In this document: one piece after another, positions 45,404 through 54,758 of the stretch
Numbering within the stretch: position 1 is the stretch's first letter
Layout of the letters: each line of letters starts with the position of its first letter
Assembly: GCF_000176135.1 (NCBI RefSeq)
Contig: NZ_ACZN01000018.1
Location: 558,001-622,000, forward strand
Reading direction: 5' to 3'
Length of the DNA stretch: 64,000 nt
From: Vibrio coralliilyticus ATCC BAA-450
GTDB taxonomy: Bacteria > Pseudomonadota > Gammaproteobacteria > Enterobacterales > Vibrionaceae
Notes under the pieces: model-generated
The model's input: only the letters and a program-made list of their open reading frames with translations
Database searches by the model: none
What the model was told of the DNA's origin: nothing
Made by a program: the position numbers and the translations under genes

Positions 45404-47136
45404 AATGCGTTTCCTCCTTGGACCTTGTTCGGCTGACGATTCTGGATCTCACTTTCGGTTGGCATCAAAGGGAAAATCCAATTGTCGTTGTGTTGGTCTG
45501 AGTCGATTTCGTCCAGCAAAGGGGCACCTTGAAAGAAGGTCACCCGTACCCAGCGATCTGAGCGGGGATCAAACTTCGTCGCACCAAAGAAAGACAGCTT
45601 ACAGCGCAGCAAGTGCATAGGCAGTGCATCTTGGCGTAACACGTTCATCTGAATATCGCCCATCTGGCGATGCCCCAAGGTCCAGACTCGACGCGCAACA
45701 GAGCGATATTGAGGATGTTGTAATAGAAACTGAGCCAGTGACATCTCACTCGGCTGCTGAGAGGCTGCGTTAAACAGGCGGTTGACCTGACGACCAATAT
45801 CGAGCGGCAGCTCTCGGTCTTCACCGGACTCTTCTCCGCGAACCCCAAGTCTCGGCTCTTCTTTATCCTGAGAGCGATACCAGAACCAATAGTTGTTTTC
45901 TGCCAGCGAGTAATCGGCGTCAATCGCCCAGCGATACTTATCGTTTAACACACTAAGCAAATCACCAACGCTTTTTCCGGTAGCAACAGACAACGTTTCG
46001 TCGGTGTTCATCTGCTCTTCAAAACCGTTAACCAGTTCTGGGTAAAGTTCAATCAAACAAGAAGTGACAATCTCTTGAGTTTCCAAACTGTAGGTCGTCA
46101 AACCCTCCATCACACTCTGCCAGTTGGGCTGCTGTGAGGTGATGTTCGCCAGATCTTTATGAATAATAGTAAGCTCAGCAATCGCCTGTTGATTCAACGT
46201 ATCCTGATGCGGATTGATGGTCACTACCTGCTCTAAGTGTTTGATGGCTTTATTCAATAACTGACTCAAAGGCCCATGCATCTCTGAATCGCATGGCTTT
46301 GCCAGAACAAGCGCTAAAGCACTTTCACGGGCCGTCATCCATTGATCAACGATACATGGGTGATTAATCAAATAAGGCGCCATGCCCAACCCAGTGGCAT
46401 TGCCGACGCCAAGATAGCGTTGCAGCCCTCGGTCTAGCTCGACTGCATTATCGCCACCTTCCTGACGTGCAAGATAATGCACCCAATCGAGACTGAACTC
46501 ACGTAGCAGGTACACAGCACACATCTGCGCACTGAAGGACAGACTAAAGTCCGGATTGTTCTCCAGTAGCTTGAAGTCCGCAATCCCAAACTTACCGTTG
46601 CCATACACGGCTGTTGTTCTGAGGATATAACCCACCTGTGCCAGCTCTTCGCCTTGTGGTTGAAGGCCTTTAGCCAGCGCCGAGACAATATGTTCGAACA
46701 CTCGTACACTTTTATTTGCTCTTGCCAACACCAGCACATTGTTTGGATTGCGCCCTGCTTCCTGAAGCGGAACATTGGCACGCAATTGTTCAAGCAAACT
46801 CACATCAACATCACCGTAAACCAAGGCAAACGTGACATCCCACCTTTCCGCGATGACTCTGTCATTGCGCTCTTCGTCTGCAATCTGATCACAAAACACC
46901 ACGAGATGATAAACATGGTGTGGGGTGTTAAGTCGGTAAATGACATGGCCAAACCCTTGCGGGCAAAGTTGCCAATCATGACGACTCACCTGCCATTGTT
47001 GTCTAGCCATTTTACGAATCAGACTGCGTACAAAACTGATTCGATTCTGGTGCATAGCTCCTAGCCTTTCTGGCGCCATGACCACCTCTGCATTGCGCAG
47101 CGATGTTTCAGTGTAAGTAGAACGATGTGCATCCAT
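45400..47136 (-). CDS. 578-residue cytoplasmic protein of unknown function in a betaine-type catabolic operon
   Basis: A 578-residue soluble protein without TM segments or signal. It is rich in charged residues and Trp/Tyr; I see no motif I can tie to a known family. The start is placed at the ATG at 47136, after a GGTGGTGAG ribosome-binding site; a GTG four codons upstream is an alternative. It overlaps the DUF3726 gene by four bases and lies downstream of the BCCT transporter, so its role is probably in the same degradation pathway. Confidence 0.7.
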   Translation of the reverse strand: MDAHRSTYTETSLRNAEVVMAPERLGAMHQNRISFVRSLIRKMARQQWQVSRHDWQLCPQGFGHVIYRLNTPHHVYHLVVFCDQIADEERNDRVIAERWDVTFALVYGDVDVSLLEQLRANVPLQEAGRNPNNVLVLARANKSVRVFEHIVSALAKGLQPQGEELAQVGYILRTTAVYGNGKFGIADFKLLENNPDFSLSFSAQMCAVYLLREFSLDWVHYLARQEGGDNAVELDRGLQRYLGVGNATGLGMAPYLINHPCIVDQWMTARESALALVLAKPCDSEMHGPLSQLLNKAIKHLEQVVTINPHQDTLNQQAIAELTIIHKDLANITSQQPNWQSVMEGLTTYSLETQEIVTSCLIELYPELVNGFEEQMNTDETLSVATGKSVGDLLSVLNDKYRWAIDADYSLAENNYWFWYRSQDKEEPRLGVRGEESGEDRELPLDIGRQVNRLFNAASQQPSEMSLAQFLLQHPQYRSVARRVWTLGHRQMGDIQMNVLRQDALPMHLLRCKLSFFGATKFDPRSDRWVRVTFFQGAPLLDEIDSDQHNDNWIFPLMPTESEIQNRQPNKVQGGNAL

Positions 47137-47173
47137 TTTGCTCACCACCTGTTGTTATTGTAAGAATGGTTGG

Positions 47174-47198
47174 AGTGTGCGGACAATTTCCGCACACT
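47174..47198 (-). terminator. intercistronic hairpin
   Basis: AGTGTGCGGA / TCCGCACACT around five bases, between the BCCT gene and the 578-aa gene. No U-run follows on either strand, so it may stabilise or attenuate rather than terminate the operon transcript. Confidence 0.5.
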
Positions 47199-47229
47199 GT
47201 TCACGTTATTTGTCGTTAATAATTAACCA

Positions 47230-48831
47230 CTAGTACCCTTGCGCCTTCGCCATCTTGATTGCGATTTGTGGCGCATTCCAAAGTGATGGCAGCAGTATCA
47301 ATGACACCGGAACCGCAGTGATCACGATAAAAGACTGCAATGCGGAGATTCCGCCTGAACCCAGTGAAATCAGAATCAGCGCCGTCACACCCATGGCGAC
47401 ACCCCAGAATGTGCGAACGATAGCATTAGGCTCGGTTTCTCCACTAATCACCACGCTGATGGTGTACGTCATAGAGTCACCGGTTGTAACGATGAAGATC
47501 GTCGTCAGGATAAGGAACAGCACCGACACCACCATAGGTAACGGTAGTTGTTGAGTAACCGCCAATAGCGCACCTGGCAGGTTGAAACCTTCGAAGGCTT
47601 TACTGACACTGCCCGGCTCGGCAATTTCAAACGCCAGACCAGAACCACCAACAATAGTAAACCAGAAGCAGGTCGCCAGTGGTGCCACAATGCTAATAGT
47701 CGAGATTAACTGGCGGATACTGCGACCGCGGGAAATGCGCGCAATAAAGATTGCCATCATAGGTCCATAGCCAAGGAACCATCCCCAGAAAAAGACCGTC
47801 CACCAGCTAAGCCAGCCTTCATCCCCACGATAAGTCGCCATTGGTATGAAGTTATCGAGCATGCTGCCCACACCCTGAATGTAGCCGTTGAAGATAAAGT
47901 TCGTTGGGCCAAATAGAAGAATGTAGATCATCAGGGCGATAGCCAAAATTACGTTGTAACGGCTAAGCATCTGCATTCCACGATTCAGACCACTCAGAGC
48001 AGACAAAGTATAAAGTGCGATGGCAATCAGAATAATGATCAGCTGAGTGGTAAAGCCGTCGGGAATATCAAACAATGCGTTTAACGCGTAGCTAACCTGT
48101 AGACCTAGGAAGCCAATTGGACCTATCGTCCCTGCAGCAACCGCGATGATGCAGCACGCATCAATGATCGCACCCGTATGGCCTTTTAATGCACGTTCAC
48201 CAAGAACCGGATAGAGAAGAATACGAGGTTTCAGCGGCAGACCTTTATCGTAATGAAGATGCATCACCACAATAGCTGTCAGGCTGCCAACAATGGCCCA
48301 TGCAAGGAATCCCCAGTGCATAAAGGATTGCGACAGTGAGTTGACGGCTAACTGTTGAGGGTTATCTTGTGGACCATAGAGAGGCGGTGGGCTAACGTAA
48401 TGGGCGATTGGCTCTGCCGCAGCCCAGAACACTCCACCACCAGCGAGTAAGGTACAGAAGATGATCGCAGTCCAGCGGAAAGTATCCATTTCGGGTTTGG
48501 TTGTGCCACCGAGTATCACCTTACCTGTTCGCCCTGCAGCGAGCCCAAGGCCAATAAGAAAGGTGAGAAGCAGTAGCAACTGCCAGTATGGACCAAACAC
48601 TTTCACTGACCAGCCAAATCCTGCATTGACCAGATTAGACAGCAGTTCGCCATCATAGAGCGCTAAAGCAACAAACAGAGCGATGAACCCACCGCTATAC
48701 CAGAAAGCGGGATTGCTCAGCCCAAGCTTGTCAGGCGAATTTTCATTGGCAGACGTATTGTGCTTAGCCTGTGATTTGTCAGATGCCATGTTCATTGCGG
48801 CAGCTTTCATGCTATTGGTTAAATCAGACAT
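47230..48831 (-). CDS. BCCT-family betaine/choline/carnitine transporter
   Basis: A 533-residue, 12-TM transporter. The family signature GWFLGYGPMMAIFIARISRGRSIRQ lies near 350-375, preceded by WWTVFFW. The aromatic/Gly-rich stretch GGVFWAAAEPIAHY near 124 matches the substrate-proximal helix. It imports a quaternary amine with Na+ or H+. Its catabolic neighbours suggest the substrate is degraded rather than stored. A cytoplasmic N-terminal tail of about 40 residues is polar. Confidence 0.94.
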   Translation of the reverse strand: MSDLTNSMKAAAMNMASDKSQAKHNTSANENSPDKLGLSNPAFWYSGGFIALFVALALYDGELLSNLVNAGFGWSVKVFGPYWQLLLLLTFLIGLGLAAGRTGKVILGGTTKPEMDTFRWTAIIFCTLLAGGGVFWAAAEPIAHYVSPPPLYGPQDNPQQLAVNSLSQSFMHWGFLAWAIVGSLTAIVVMHLHYDKGLPLKPRILLYPVLGERALKGHTGAIIDACCIIAVAAGTIGPIGFLGLQVSYALNALFDIPDGFTTQLIIILIAIALYTLSALSGLNRGMQMLSRYNVILAIALMIYILLFGPTNFIFNGYIQGVGSMLDNFIPMATYRGDEGWLSWWTVFFWGWFLGYGPMMAIFIARISRGRSIRQLISTISIVAPLATCFWFTIVGGSGLAFEIAEPGSVSKAFEGFNLPGALLAVTQQLPLPMVVSVLFLILTTIFIVTTGDSMTYTISVVISGETEPNAIVRTFWGVAMGVTALILISLGSGGISALQSFIVITAVPVSLILLPSLWNAPQIAIKMAKAQGY

Positions 48832-48945
48832 ATGCTGACTCCAGAAGTTTTTCGGTAGTGGCCATCAGGCCAGCTACACGAGTGTATTCAACGACCCACC
48901 TTGTTTTAGTTGTTGTGGTGGGCTGCTCCATGTTTGGGTTAAGGT

Positions 48946-49935
48946 TTATGAAATAGGCTCAAGTCCTTCTTTCAGAAAGTTAAACCAGTTATCACCCAGT
49001 ATTTGTCCCGCCTCGGATTCACTGAATCCATGACGAACTAATCCGTTGTAGATGTTCTCCATCCCTTTACTTCCGCTAAACCACGGCAGCGCATCCGGCC
49101 AGCCCGAATTGCTCGCAGAGCCTTCGCCATAATCCATCGCCTTAGACCAGCGCCCATTGCGCATCCACTCCAACACTTGTTGTGGTTGGTTGAGGCATAG
49201 ATCGCTGCCAATACCAAGGTGTTCAACACCGAATAGCTCGGCCGTTTTCGCCACCATCTGGCAGAAGTCTTCTAGTGAACATTGGCTGCCGTTTGGCAAG
49301 TGAAATGGGTAGAGGCTGAAGCCAATCAAGCCACCACGCTCGGTCAGCGCTTTAATCACTGTGTTGGATTTGTTACGAAGCGCATCGTGAGCAAAGCTCG
49401 GGTTCGCATGGCTAATGCAAATCGGGCGGGAAGAAAGGTCAATCGCTTCCAGCGTCGAACGTTCCGCGCTGTGGGACATATCAATGATCATCCCCACTCG
49501 GTTCATTTCCGCGATGGCTTGCTTACCAAAGCGAGTAATGCCCGTATCGTTCGCCTCGTAGCATCCGGTCGCAAGCAAACTTTGGTTGTTATAGGTCAGC
49601 TGCATAATCAGCAAACCTTGGCGGCGCATCACCTCAATCAGGCCAATTTCATCGTCAATTGGCGAGCAGTTTTGCGCACCAAAGAAGATACCGACCTTGC
49701 CTTGTCGCTTAGCGGTTTCCACATCGGCCATTGAGTAGATGGGCATGATGAGATCGGAGTTTTGTTCAAAACGTAAATTCCACTCAGCAAATCGGCTCAG
49801 GGTTTCACGTGCATTTTCGTGATAAACAATGGTCGCATGTACTGCGGTGATTCCACTGGCCTTGAGAGTTTGGAAATACTCTCTGTCCCAGTTGCAGTAC
49901 TGAAGTCCATCAATGATGATTCGTTGTTGGTACAT
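48946..49935 (-). CDS. membrane-dipeptidase family (M19) amidohydrolase
   Basis: A 329-residue renal-dipeptidase-type enzyme. IIDGLQYCN near the start replaces the usual HxD metal motif with DGL. The sequences VGIFFGAQN, LIMQLTYNNQSLLATGCYE, RVGMIIDMSHS (near 148), RPICISHANP (near 168) and LGIGSDLCL (near 240) match the family. It resembles the dipeptidase-like gene found beside dimethylglycine/betaine genes in pseudomonads, so a role in quaternary-amine catabolism is plausible. Start chosen at 49935: GAGGA lies seven bases upstream. Confidence 0.87.
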   Translation of the reverse strand: MYQQRIIIDGLQYCNWDREYFQTLKASGITAVHATIVYHENARETLSRFAEWNLRFEQNSDLIMPIYSMADVETAKRQGKVGIFFGAQNCSPIDDEIGLIEVMRRQGLLIMQLTYNNQSLLATGCYEANDTGITRFGKQAIAEMNRVGMIIDMSHSAERSTLEAIDLSSRPICISHANPSFAHDALRNKSNTVIKALTERGGLIGFSLYPFHLPNGSQCSLEDFCQMVAKTAELFGVEHLGIGSDLCLNQPQQVLEWMRNGRWSKAMDYGEGSASNSGWPDALPWFSGSKGMENIYNGLVRHGFSESEAGQILGDNWFNFLKEGLEPIS

Positions 49936-50001
49936 AACCATTCCTCAATAATTCTTAGAACCGCTCTATGTCGGGCAGCGCAGCGGTTGCCCAATGCAGA
50001 C

Positions 50002-51462
50002 TTAGTACGGACGTTGATATGCCGTTTTCACTACGGTGTAGAACTCTTTGGCATACTGACCCTGCTCGCGAGGACCAAAACTAGACTCTTTACGGCCACC
50101 AAATGGAACGTGGTAGTCTGTCCCTGCTGTCGGTAGGTTGACCATCACACAGCCAGTTTGCGCTTGTTGCTTGAAGATGGCACTCGTGCGCAGGCTTTGC
50201 GTCACAATCCCGCCAGTCAGACCAAAGCGAGTATCGTTGGTGACGGCAATCGCTTCATCTAAGTCAGCAACTCGAATCACGCTCGCCATTGGTGCAAAAA
50301 CCTCTTCCTGGTTCACTTCCCAGCTGTTTTGCGTGTTGAGGAATAACGTTGGCGACATGTAGTAGCCATCGTGTTTGAGGTTCAAACGCTCGCCACCAAA
50401 CGCTAGCTCAGCACCGCTTTGACGTGCTTTCTCAATCCACTCGAAGTTTGCCTCTAGCTGATTGCCATCGACGACAGGGCCCATAAAGATGCCTTCTTCC
50501 AACGCATGGCCTACCTTAAGTTCGCTCATGCGTTTGATCAGCGCTTCTACGTAAGCGTCATGGATCCCGTCCATCACCACTAAACGTGAAGAGGCTGTAC
50601 ACTTCTGACCCGCGCCGGAGAATGAACCCGCGATGGTTGCTTCAACTGCAATTTGAATGTCTGCATCATCGGCAACAACTAGGGCGTTTTTGCTGCCCAT
50701 TTCAAGCTGGCACCGAACAAAGTTTGGTGCTGTTGCCGCCGCCACTTTGCGCCCTGTATCGACGGAGCCAGTAAAGCTCACACCATTCACGTCTGTTGAA
50801 TTAATCAGTGTGTTACCAACTTGAGAACCGCTACCCAATACCAAGTTAAATGTGCCTGCTGGCAGCCCTTGACGATGAACAATTTCAGTCAGTGCCACGG
50901 CACTGGCTGGCGTCAAGTTGGCAGGTTTCCAAACAACGCTGTTACCAAATGCCAGCGCTGGCGCTATCTTCCAAGCAGCGGTTGCAGTCGGGAAGTTCCA
51001 AGGAGAAATAATGGCGATAACGCCTACGGCTTCGCGAGTCACTTCAACAGAGACCCCTGGACGGACGGAGGCAGCGTTATCGCCAATCTGACGCAACACT
51101 TCAGCAGCGAAATATTGGAAGAACTGGCCTGCACGGTAGATTTCACCGCGACCTTCAGCAAACGGCTTGCCTTCTTCACTCGATAGTAGCTTTCCTAGCT
51201 CATCGCAACGGGCAATCAGTTCATCACCAATCGCTTGCAGTACCGCCTGCTTGCGCTCGATGGGTGTTTTTTCCCACTCCGGTTGAGCCTGCTTAGCCGC
51301 CTGAATAGCTTGTTGAACCTGAGCTTCACTCGCCTGAGCAAAATCACCCAGATTCTCGCTGATGTCGGATGGGTTAATGTTGGCAACGGTATTGATGCCT
51401 GATTGCCATTCGCCGCCAATGTAGAGCGATTTTTCGGCCTGAACGTTGTTTAATGATGTCAT
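50002..51462 (-). CDS. NAD(P)+-dependent aldehyde dehydrogenase, alpha-ketoglutarate-semialdehyde-dehydrogenase-like
   Basis: A 486-residue aldehyde dehydrogenase. Motifs: ISPWNFPTATAAWKIAPALAFGN (near 150), KPANLTPASA, GSFSGAGQKCTASSR (catalytic Cys near 289), LEMGSKNALVV (Glu near 255) and the closing VNLPTAGTDYHVPFGGRKESSFGPREQG. These match the KGSADH/succinate-semialdehyde type used in hydroxyproline, sugar-acid and betaine degradation. The exact substrate is unknown. It is flanked by RidA and dipeptidase genes in the same operon. Confidence 0.92.
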   Translation of the reverse strand: MTSLNNVQAEKSLYIGGEWQSGINTVANINPSDISENLGDFAQASEAQVQQAIQAAKQAQPEWEKTPIERKQAVLQAIGDELIARCDELGKLLSSEEGKPFAEGRGEIYRAGQFFQYFAAEVLRQIGDNAASVRPGVSVEVTREAVGVIAIISPWNFPTATAAWKIAPALAFGNSVVWKPANLTPASAVALTEIVHRQGLPAGTFNLVLGSGSQVGNTLINSTDVNGVSFTGSVDTGRKVAAATAPNFVRCQLEMGSKNALVVADDADIQIAVEATIAGSFSGAGQKCTASSRLVVMDGIHDAYVEALIKRMSELKVGHALEEGIFMGPVVDGNQLEANFEWIEKARQSGAELAFGGERLNLKHDGYYMSPTLFLNTQNSWEVNQEEVFAPMASVIRVADLDEAIAVTNDTRFGLTGGIVTQSLRTSAIFKQQAQTGCVMVNLPTAGTDYHVPFGGRKESSFGPREQGQYAKEFYTVVKTAYQRPY

Positions 51463-51526
51463 GATTGCTTCCTTTGTTCTTGCTGACGGCTTTACTCGCC
51501 ATCAGGCTGTTATTCGTAATAAGGGG

Positions 51527-51925
51527 TTACTGGTCTTGGCTCGCTGAAGCGTAAACGACAAACTCCACCAACATCTCTTCTCTTGCCAGGCCAGCAACGA
51601 CCATGGCAGCGCGATTTGGGTACGGCGCGTTGAAGTACTCGGCGTAAACTTGATTAACCGTTTTGAGATATTCGCGGTCAGTCACGTAAATCAGCACTTG
51701 TAGAACAGAGTCCAGTGACTCGCCTGCGCATTCTAGGGTGTGCACCAAGTTGTTAAATGTCTGACGGGTTTGCGCTTCGATACCCCCTTCCACGACAGTA
51801 CCAGTGGCATCAATCGGGATTTGCGCGGTATAGAGAGTGCCATTATTAACAATCGCCCATTCCAGAGGAGCCTTAGAGGCGAACAGTGATGTTTTGACTG
51901 GGTGTTTTTGAGTTTGAGTATTCAC
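51527..51925 (-). CDS. RidA family enamine/imine deaminase
   Basis: A 132-residue YjgF/YER057c/UK114 protein. The conserved Arg is in YPNRAAMVVAGL (near 104) and the Glu in EMLVEFVVYA (near 118-126); TRQTFNNLVHTLECAGESLDSVLQVLIYVTD is near 55. It hydrolyses reactive enamine/imine intermediates. It is the first gene of the catabolic operon, divergent to a LysR regulator, which suggests the pathway generates an enamine. Confidence 0.9.
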   Translation of the reverse strand: MNTQTQKHPVKTSLFASKAPLEWAIVNNGTLYTAQIPIDATGTVVEGGIEAQTRQTFNNLVHTLECAGESLDSVLQVLIYVTDREYLKTVNQVYAEYFNAPYPNRAAMVVAGLAREEMLVEFVVYASASQDQ

Positions 51926-51992
51926 GTGCCCTCAACCTTTTGTAACAAAATTGTTTCGCAATAGTTAAATCTTGCACTTTGACAGACGATAA

Positions 51993-52020
51993 ATCGAACG
52001 GTAAATTTCTTACATTCGAT
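51993..52020. promoter_or_regulatory. candidate LysR operator in the divergent region
   Basis: An interrupted palindrome: ATCGAA..GTAA paired with TTAC.TTCGAT around ATTTC. It lies 61 bases before the LysR start and 68 bases before the RidA start. It is a plausible binding site for the divergent regulator. Confidence 0.5.
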
Positions 52021-52080
52021 AAAAAAAACTTATCACCTTACTGAGACTATGGTGAATAAAGGGATGGTAAGGAGTCCGAG

Positions 52081-52977
52081 TTGAGCATCAAATTTCAACA
52101 ATTAAAGCATTTTGTGATGGTGGTCGAAGAAGGCGGTTTTCGCGCAGCATCACATCGAGCCAACCGTTCTCAGGCCGCATTATCCACATCAATAAAAGAG
52201 CTGGAAAAGATATTGGGACAAGCATTATTCGAAGCGGGTAACAAAGCCAAGTTAACCCCATTTGGTGAAATCTGCTTGCCGAAGATCGTTCAGTTTCTCA
52301 ATATCTACACAGCGCTAGACAATGATTTGCGAGCTGCTGCAGCCGGCCAGCAAGGAAGGGTAAAAATTGCCAGTGTTCCCTCTGTTGCCGCTAAACTCAT
52401 TCCGAGCGTTTTAGGGGCATTCTGCGAGCAACACCCAAACGTAGAAGTCAGTTTGATCGATGACAATGCCGCAGGGGTCGAAGCGAGATTACTCTCTGGC
52501 GAGGTTGATTTAGCACTGGGAAACCCGTCTCATCTCGATGATGACAACATGACGTTCACGCCTTTATTATCGGACCCGATTGGTGTGGTGTGTTTGAGTG
52601 ATAACCCGATTGCGACTAGCCGAGAAGGCATTGAGTGGCAAACATTGCTCAAGCAGCCATTTATTCGTAACGGGACCTGCACTTTGCTTGATCCGACGCC
52701 TGCCCGAGCTCTAAGTCAGCAAGCCCTCTACTCGGTAGAGAACATTACCTCGCTGTTTTCCGTATTAGAACTGGGCATCGGTGTCACAACCCTGCCGAAA
52801 TTGGCCTTCCCTACCAATGAAACCAGATTGGTATGGATACCACTTATCGACCCGCCATTGGAAAGACAAATCGGTATCTTCACACTCAGCGACCGCACTA
52901 TTTCTCCGCAGGCACAAGCGTTTCACGATTTATGTGTGGAGTACTTAAACTATCAGGACGATCACAGTCGGGTGTGA
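52081..52977 (+). CDS. LysR-family regulator of the RidA-BCCT operon
   Basis: A 298-residue LysR protein with HTH 1-60 (SIKFQQLKHFVMVVEEGGFRAASHRANRSQAALSTSIKELEK) and the effector domain 90-290. It starts with TTG; AAGGAG six bases upstream supports this start. It is divergent from the RidA-led operon across 155 bp containing an interrupted palindrome, so it probably controls that operon in response to its substrate. Confidence 0.92.
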   Translation: MSIKFQQLKHFVMVVEEGGFRAASHRANRSQAALSTSIKELEKILGQALFEAGNKAKLTPFGEICLPKIVQFLNIYTALDNDLRAAAAGQQGRVKIASVPSVAAKLIPSVLGAFCEQHPNVEVSLIDDNAAGVEARLLSGEVDLALGNPSHLDDDNMTFTPLLSDPIGVVCLSDNPIATSREGIEWQTLLKQPFIRNGTCTLLDPTPARALSQQALYSVENITSLFSVLELGIGVTTLPKLAFPTNETRLVWIPLIDPPLERQIGIFTLSDRTISPQAQAFHDLCVEYLNYQDDHSRV

Positions 52978-53105
52978 GCAAGATGAGCAATCTCTGATCT
53001 CTTAAATTTGCTTTTAGACAGGGTTACACACTGATACTAGACAGTTGGGAAAGTTAGATAATTACGTTGATAAGAGAAACCAATAGTTAGGTATCCCAAA
53101 TAAAA

Positions 53106-53126
53106 GGGTACGTTTTACACGTACCC
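53106..53126 (-). terminator. terminator of the exported protein gene
   Basis: GGGTACGT / ACGTACCC around five bases. On the minus strand it runs into TTTTATTT, 24 bases after the stop at 53150. Confidence 0.8.
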
Positions 53127-53149
53127 ATATGAATCAATAAAGCATAGGT

Positions 53150-54244
53150 TTAACGACTCACGCCAGTTGGAGTGATATCTTCTGGTGTAAGATCTTCGAT
53201 ATAGCCATTCTCATCAACAGATAAGAAGAAGGAGTTATCGCTAAACTTGCCTGTAAGCATATAACCATCGCCACTTGGGCGCTCTAGAACACTATTGGCG
53301 TAGTCATCAAACTCATCATAAGCATAGGTTTCATCTATACCTATTACCCCATCGGTATCAAAGGTTAGCAGCCAAGAATCCCCATTTTTCATACCCGCAG
53401 CTAGAATGTTGTTTTGGCTCCCTTGCGATAAACCATTAATGATATTTCCCTCATAGTTTATCGACCAAATCATGTTGTAGTCTTCATCAAGTTTTGTAAC
53501 GAAGGAATCGTGAGCTACATAAAGCTGTGATTGACTGATAATGATATCCGTAAACCCATTAGAGGCAGCGGGTTCCTCATAAACCAGCTCTGAGTAGCAT
53601 TCGCCGGCAGAAAATGATGTCGCATATATAACGCCTCTTGAATCGGAATGGCCCACAGAAATAGCGATACCATCTTGATAAGCAGAACTATTTAGTGTGA
53701 CACCTTCACCAACCTCAATGGTACAAGTTTGCATTTCCCCGCTAGCAGAATAATGCGCGACAAAGCCATTTCCTTCGCTCGGATATTGACCTGTAATGAT
53801 CACACCATCAGCACCATCTGATTCTAAAGAACGATATTCCGCGTTCTCAGAAGTGACTCGGTCAATCTCAACCCCATCTTTACTTATCAGAAGTAACTGA
53901 GAGTCAAGGTTGTGATGCGAGGATAGTGCTAGGTAGTATATTCCGCCAGACTCGACAATATCCATACCTTGGTAATAGCTGCTTTGCTCAAATGATTTTA
54001 GCCAACTTACCTCGCCATTTTCATCGATCTTTGAGGTAAAGTCATAGATGGGATGACGTCGGTGGTTCGTATCTTGCTGCATACTCGGTAAAGGTGCACG
54101 TCCTTCACCAGTTGTCATCATAAAACCATCAGAGTCTAGGTTAGAAAACCCACCATAGGTAAGACTCAAATACTTAGACCATTGATTGTCGGCCTGCGCA
54201 GCTGTAGCAAACAGGAAGGATAAAGCCAATATAGTACGTTTCAT
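53150..54244 (-). CDS. exported beta-propeller-like protein of unknown function
   Basis: A 364-residue protein with a signal peptide (KRTILALSFLFATAAQA). The mature chain has repeated beta units ending in Gly-x-Asp/Gly-x-Val patterns (SDGADGVIITGQY, YQDGIAISVGHSDSRGVIY, SQGSQNNILAAGMKNGD, GDGYMLTGKFSDN), like a propeller of PQQ/WD-type blades. Two Cys (about 170 and 215) may bond. It lies divergent to the TOMM cluster, sharing the AT-rich region. No family recognised; a link to the peptide system is unproven. Confidence 0.68.
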   Translation of the reverse strand: MKRTILALSFLFATAAQADNQWSKYLSLTYGGFSNLDSDGFMMTTGEGRAPLPSMQQDTNHRRHPIYDFTSKIDENGEVSWLKSFEQSSYYQGMDIVESGGIYYLALSSHHNLDSQLLLISKDGVEIDRVTSENAEYRSLESDGADGVIITGQYPSEGNGFVAHYSASGEMQTCTIEVGEGVTLNSSAYQDGIAISVGHSDSRGVIYATSFSAGECYSELVYEEPAASNGFTDIIISQSQLYVAHDSFVTKLDEDYNMIWSINYEGNIINGLSQGSQNNILAAGMKNGDSWLLTFDTDGVIGIDETYAYDEFDDYANSVLERPSGDGYMLTGKFSDNSFFLSVDENGYIEDLTPEDITPTGVSR

Positions 54245-54758
54245 TATTTTCCTTATGAGGTTTGTTGTCCCAAAAATATCTTTCCATAGGCATAATATTT
54301 TTATAGGGCTTATTATAAAACCTGTGATTAGTTGTTAAAAAACAAATAAGGATATTAATACTAATATCATAGGAATTACCTTTATCTAAATATACGGGTT
54401 AAAAATTAATGTTAATTACAAACATCTATATCTTTCAAAAATAATAACGTAAATAAAATAAACAAAACAAATAATAAAAATCTAATTTTAATTTACAAAA
54501 AATATAAAAACCAAATGCTCACACCTTACCAATAAAAATTGTAAATATAATTCATGCACATACTAATAACAAAAATAAATATAACACTAAAAACAAAAAA
54601 ATTATTATTAACAGTGATATTTTGCATATATATCGAGTTATTAAAATCAACCCTAAGTTAATAGATTTATTTTATTGACTCCAATCCTATTAGAGTGATT
54701 TTATTCACCCGATGTTTAATCATCGCAACATAACCTTATTAATTTTTGGAGAAAAACA
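54245..54758. other. very AT-rich divergent leader region of the TOMM cluster
   Basis: A 514-bp gene-free stretch of unusually high A/T (long A/T runs, ATATATAT and TTAATTTT motifs), lower in G/C than any neighbour. It holds a TTGACT promoter-like box at 54675-54680 and the CRP-like site. A 35-codon frame starting at 54554 has no ribosome-binding site and is judged spurious. Confidence 0.6.
54694..54709. promoter_or_regulatory. CRP-like palindrome upstream of the TOMM precursor gene
   Basis: AGTGA-TTTTAT-TCACC (54694-54709) matches the CRP core GTGA-N6-TCAC and lies about 57 bases upstream of the precursor ATG. It suggests control by cAMP-CRP or a relative, but spacing to the core promoter is uncertain. 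Confidence 0.5.

Noticed and set aside
54554..54661. 35-codon frame (hydrophobic) in the AT-rich leader as a second small peptide
   Set aside because: No ribosome-binding site; expected by chance in such A/T-rich DNA.
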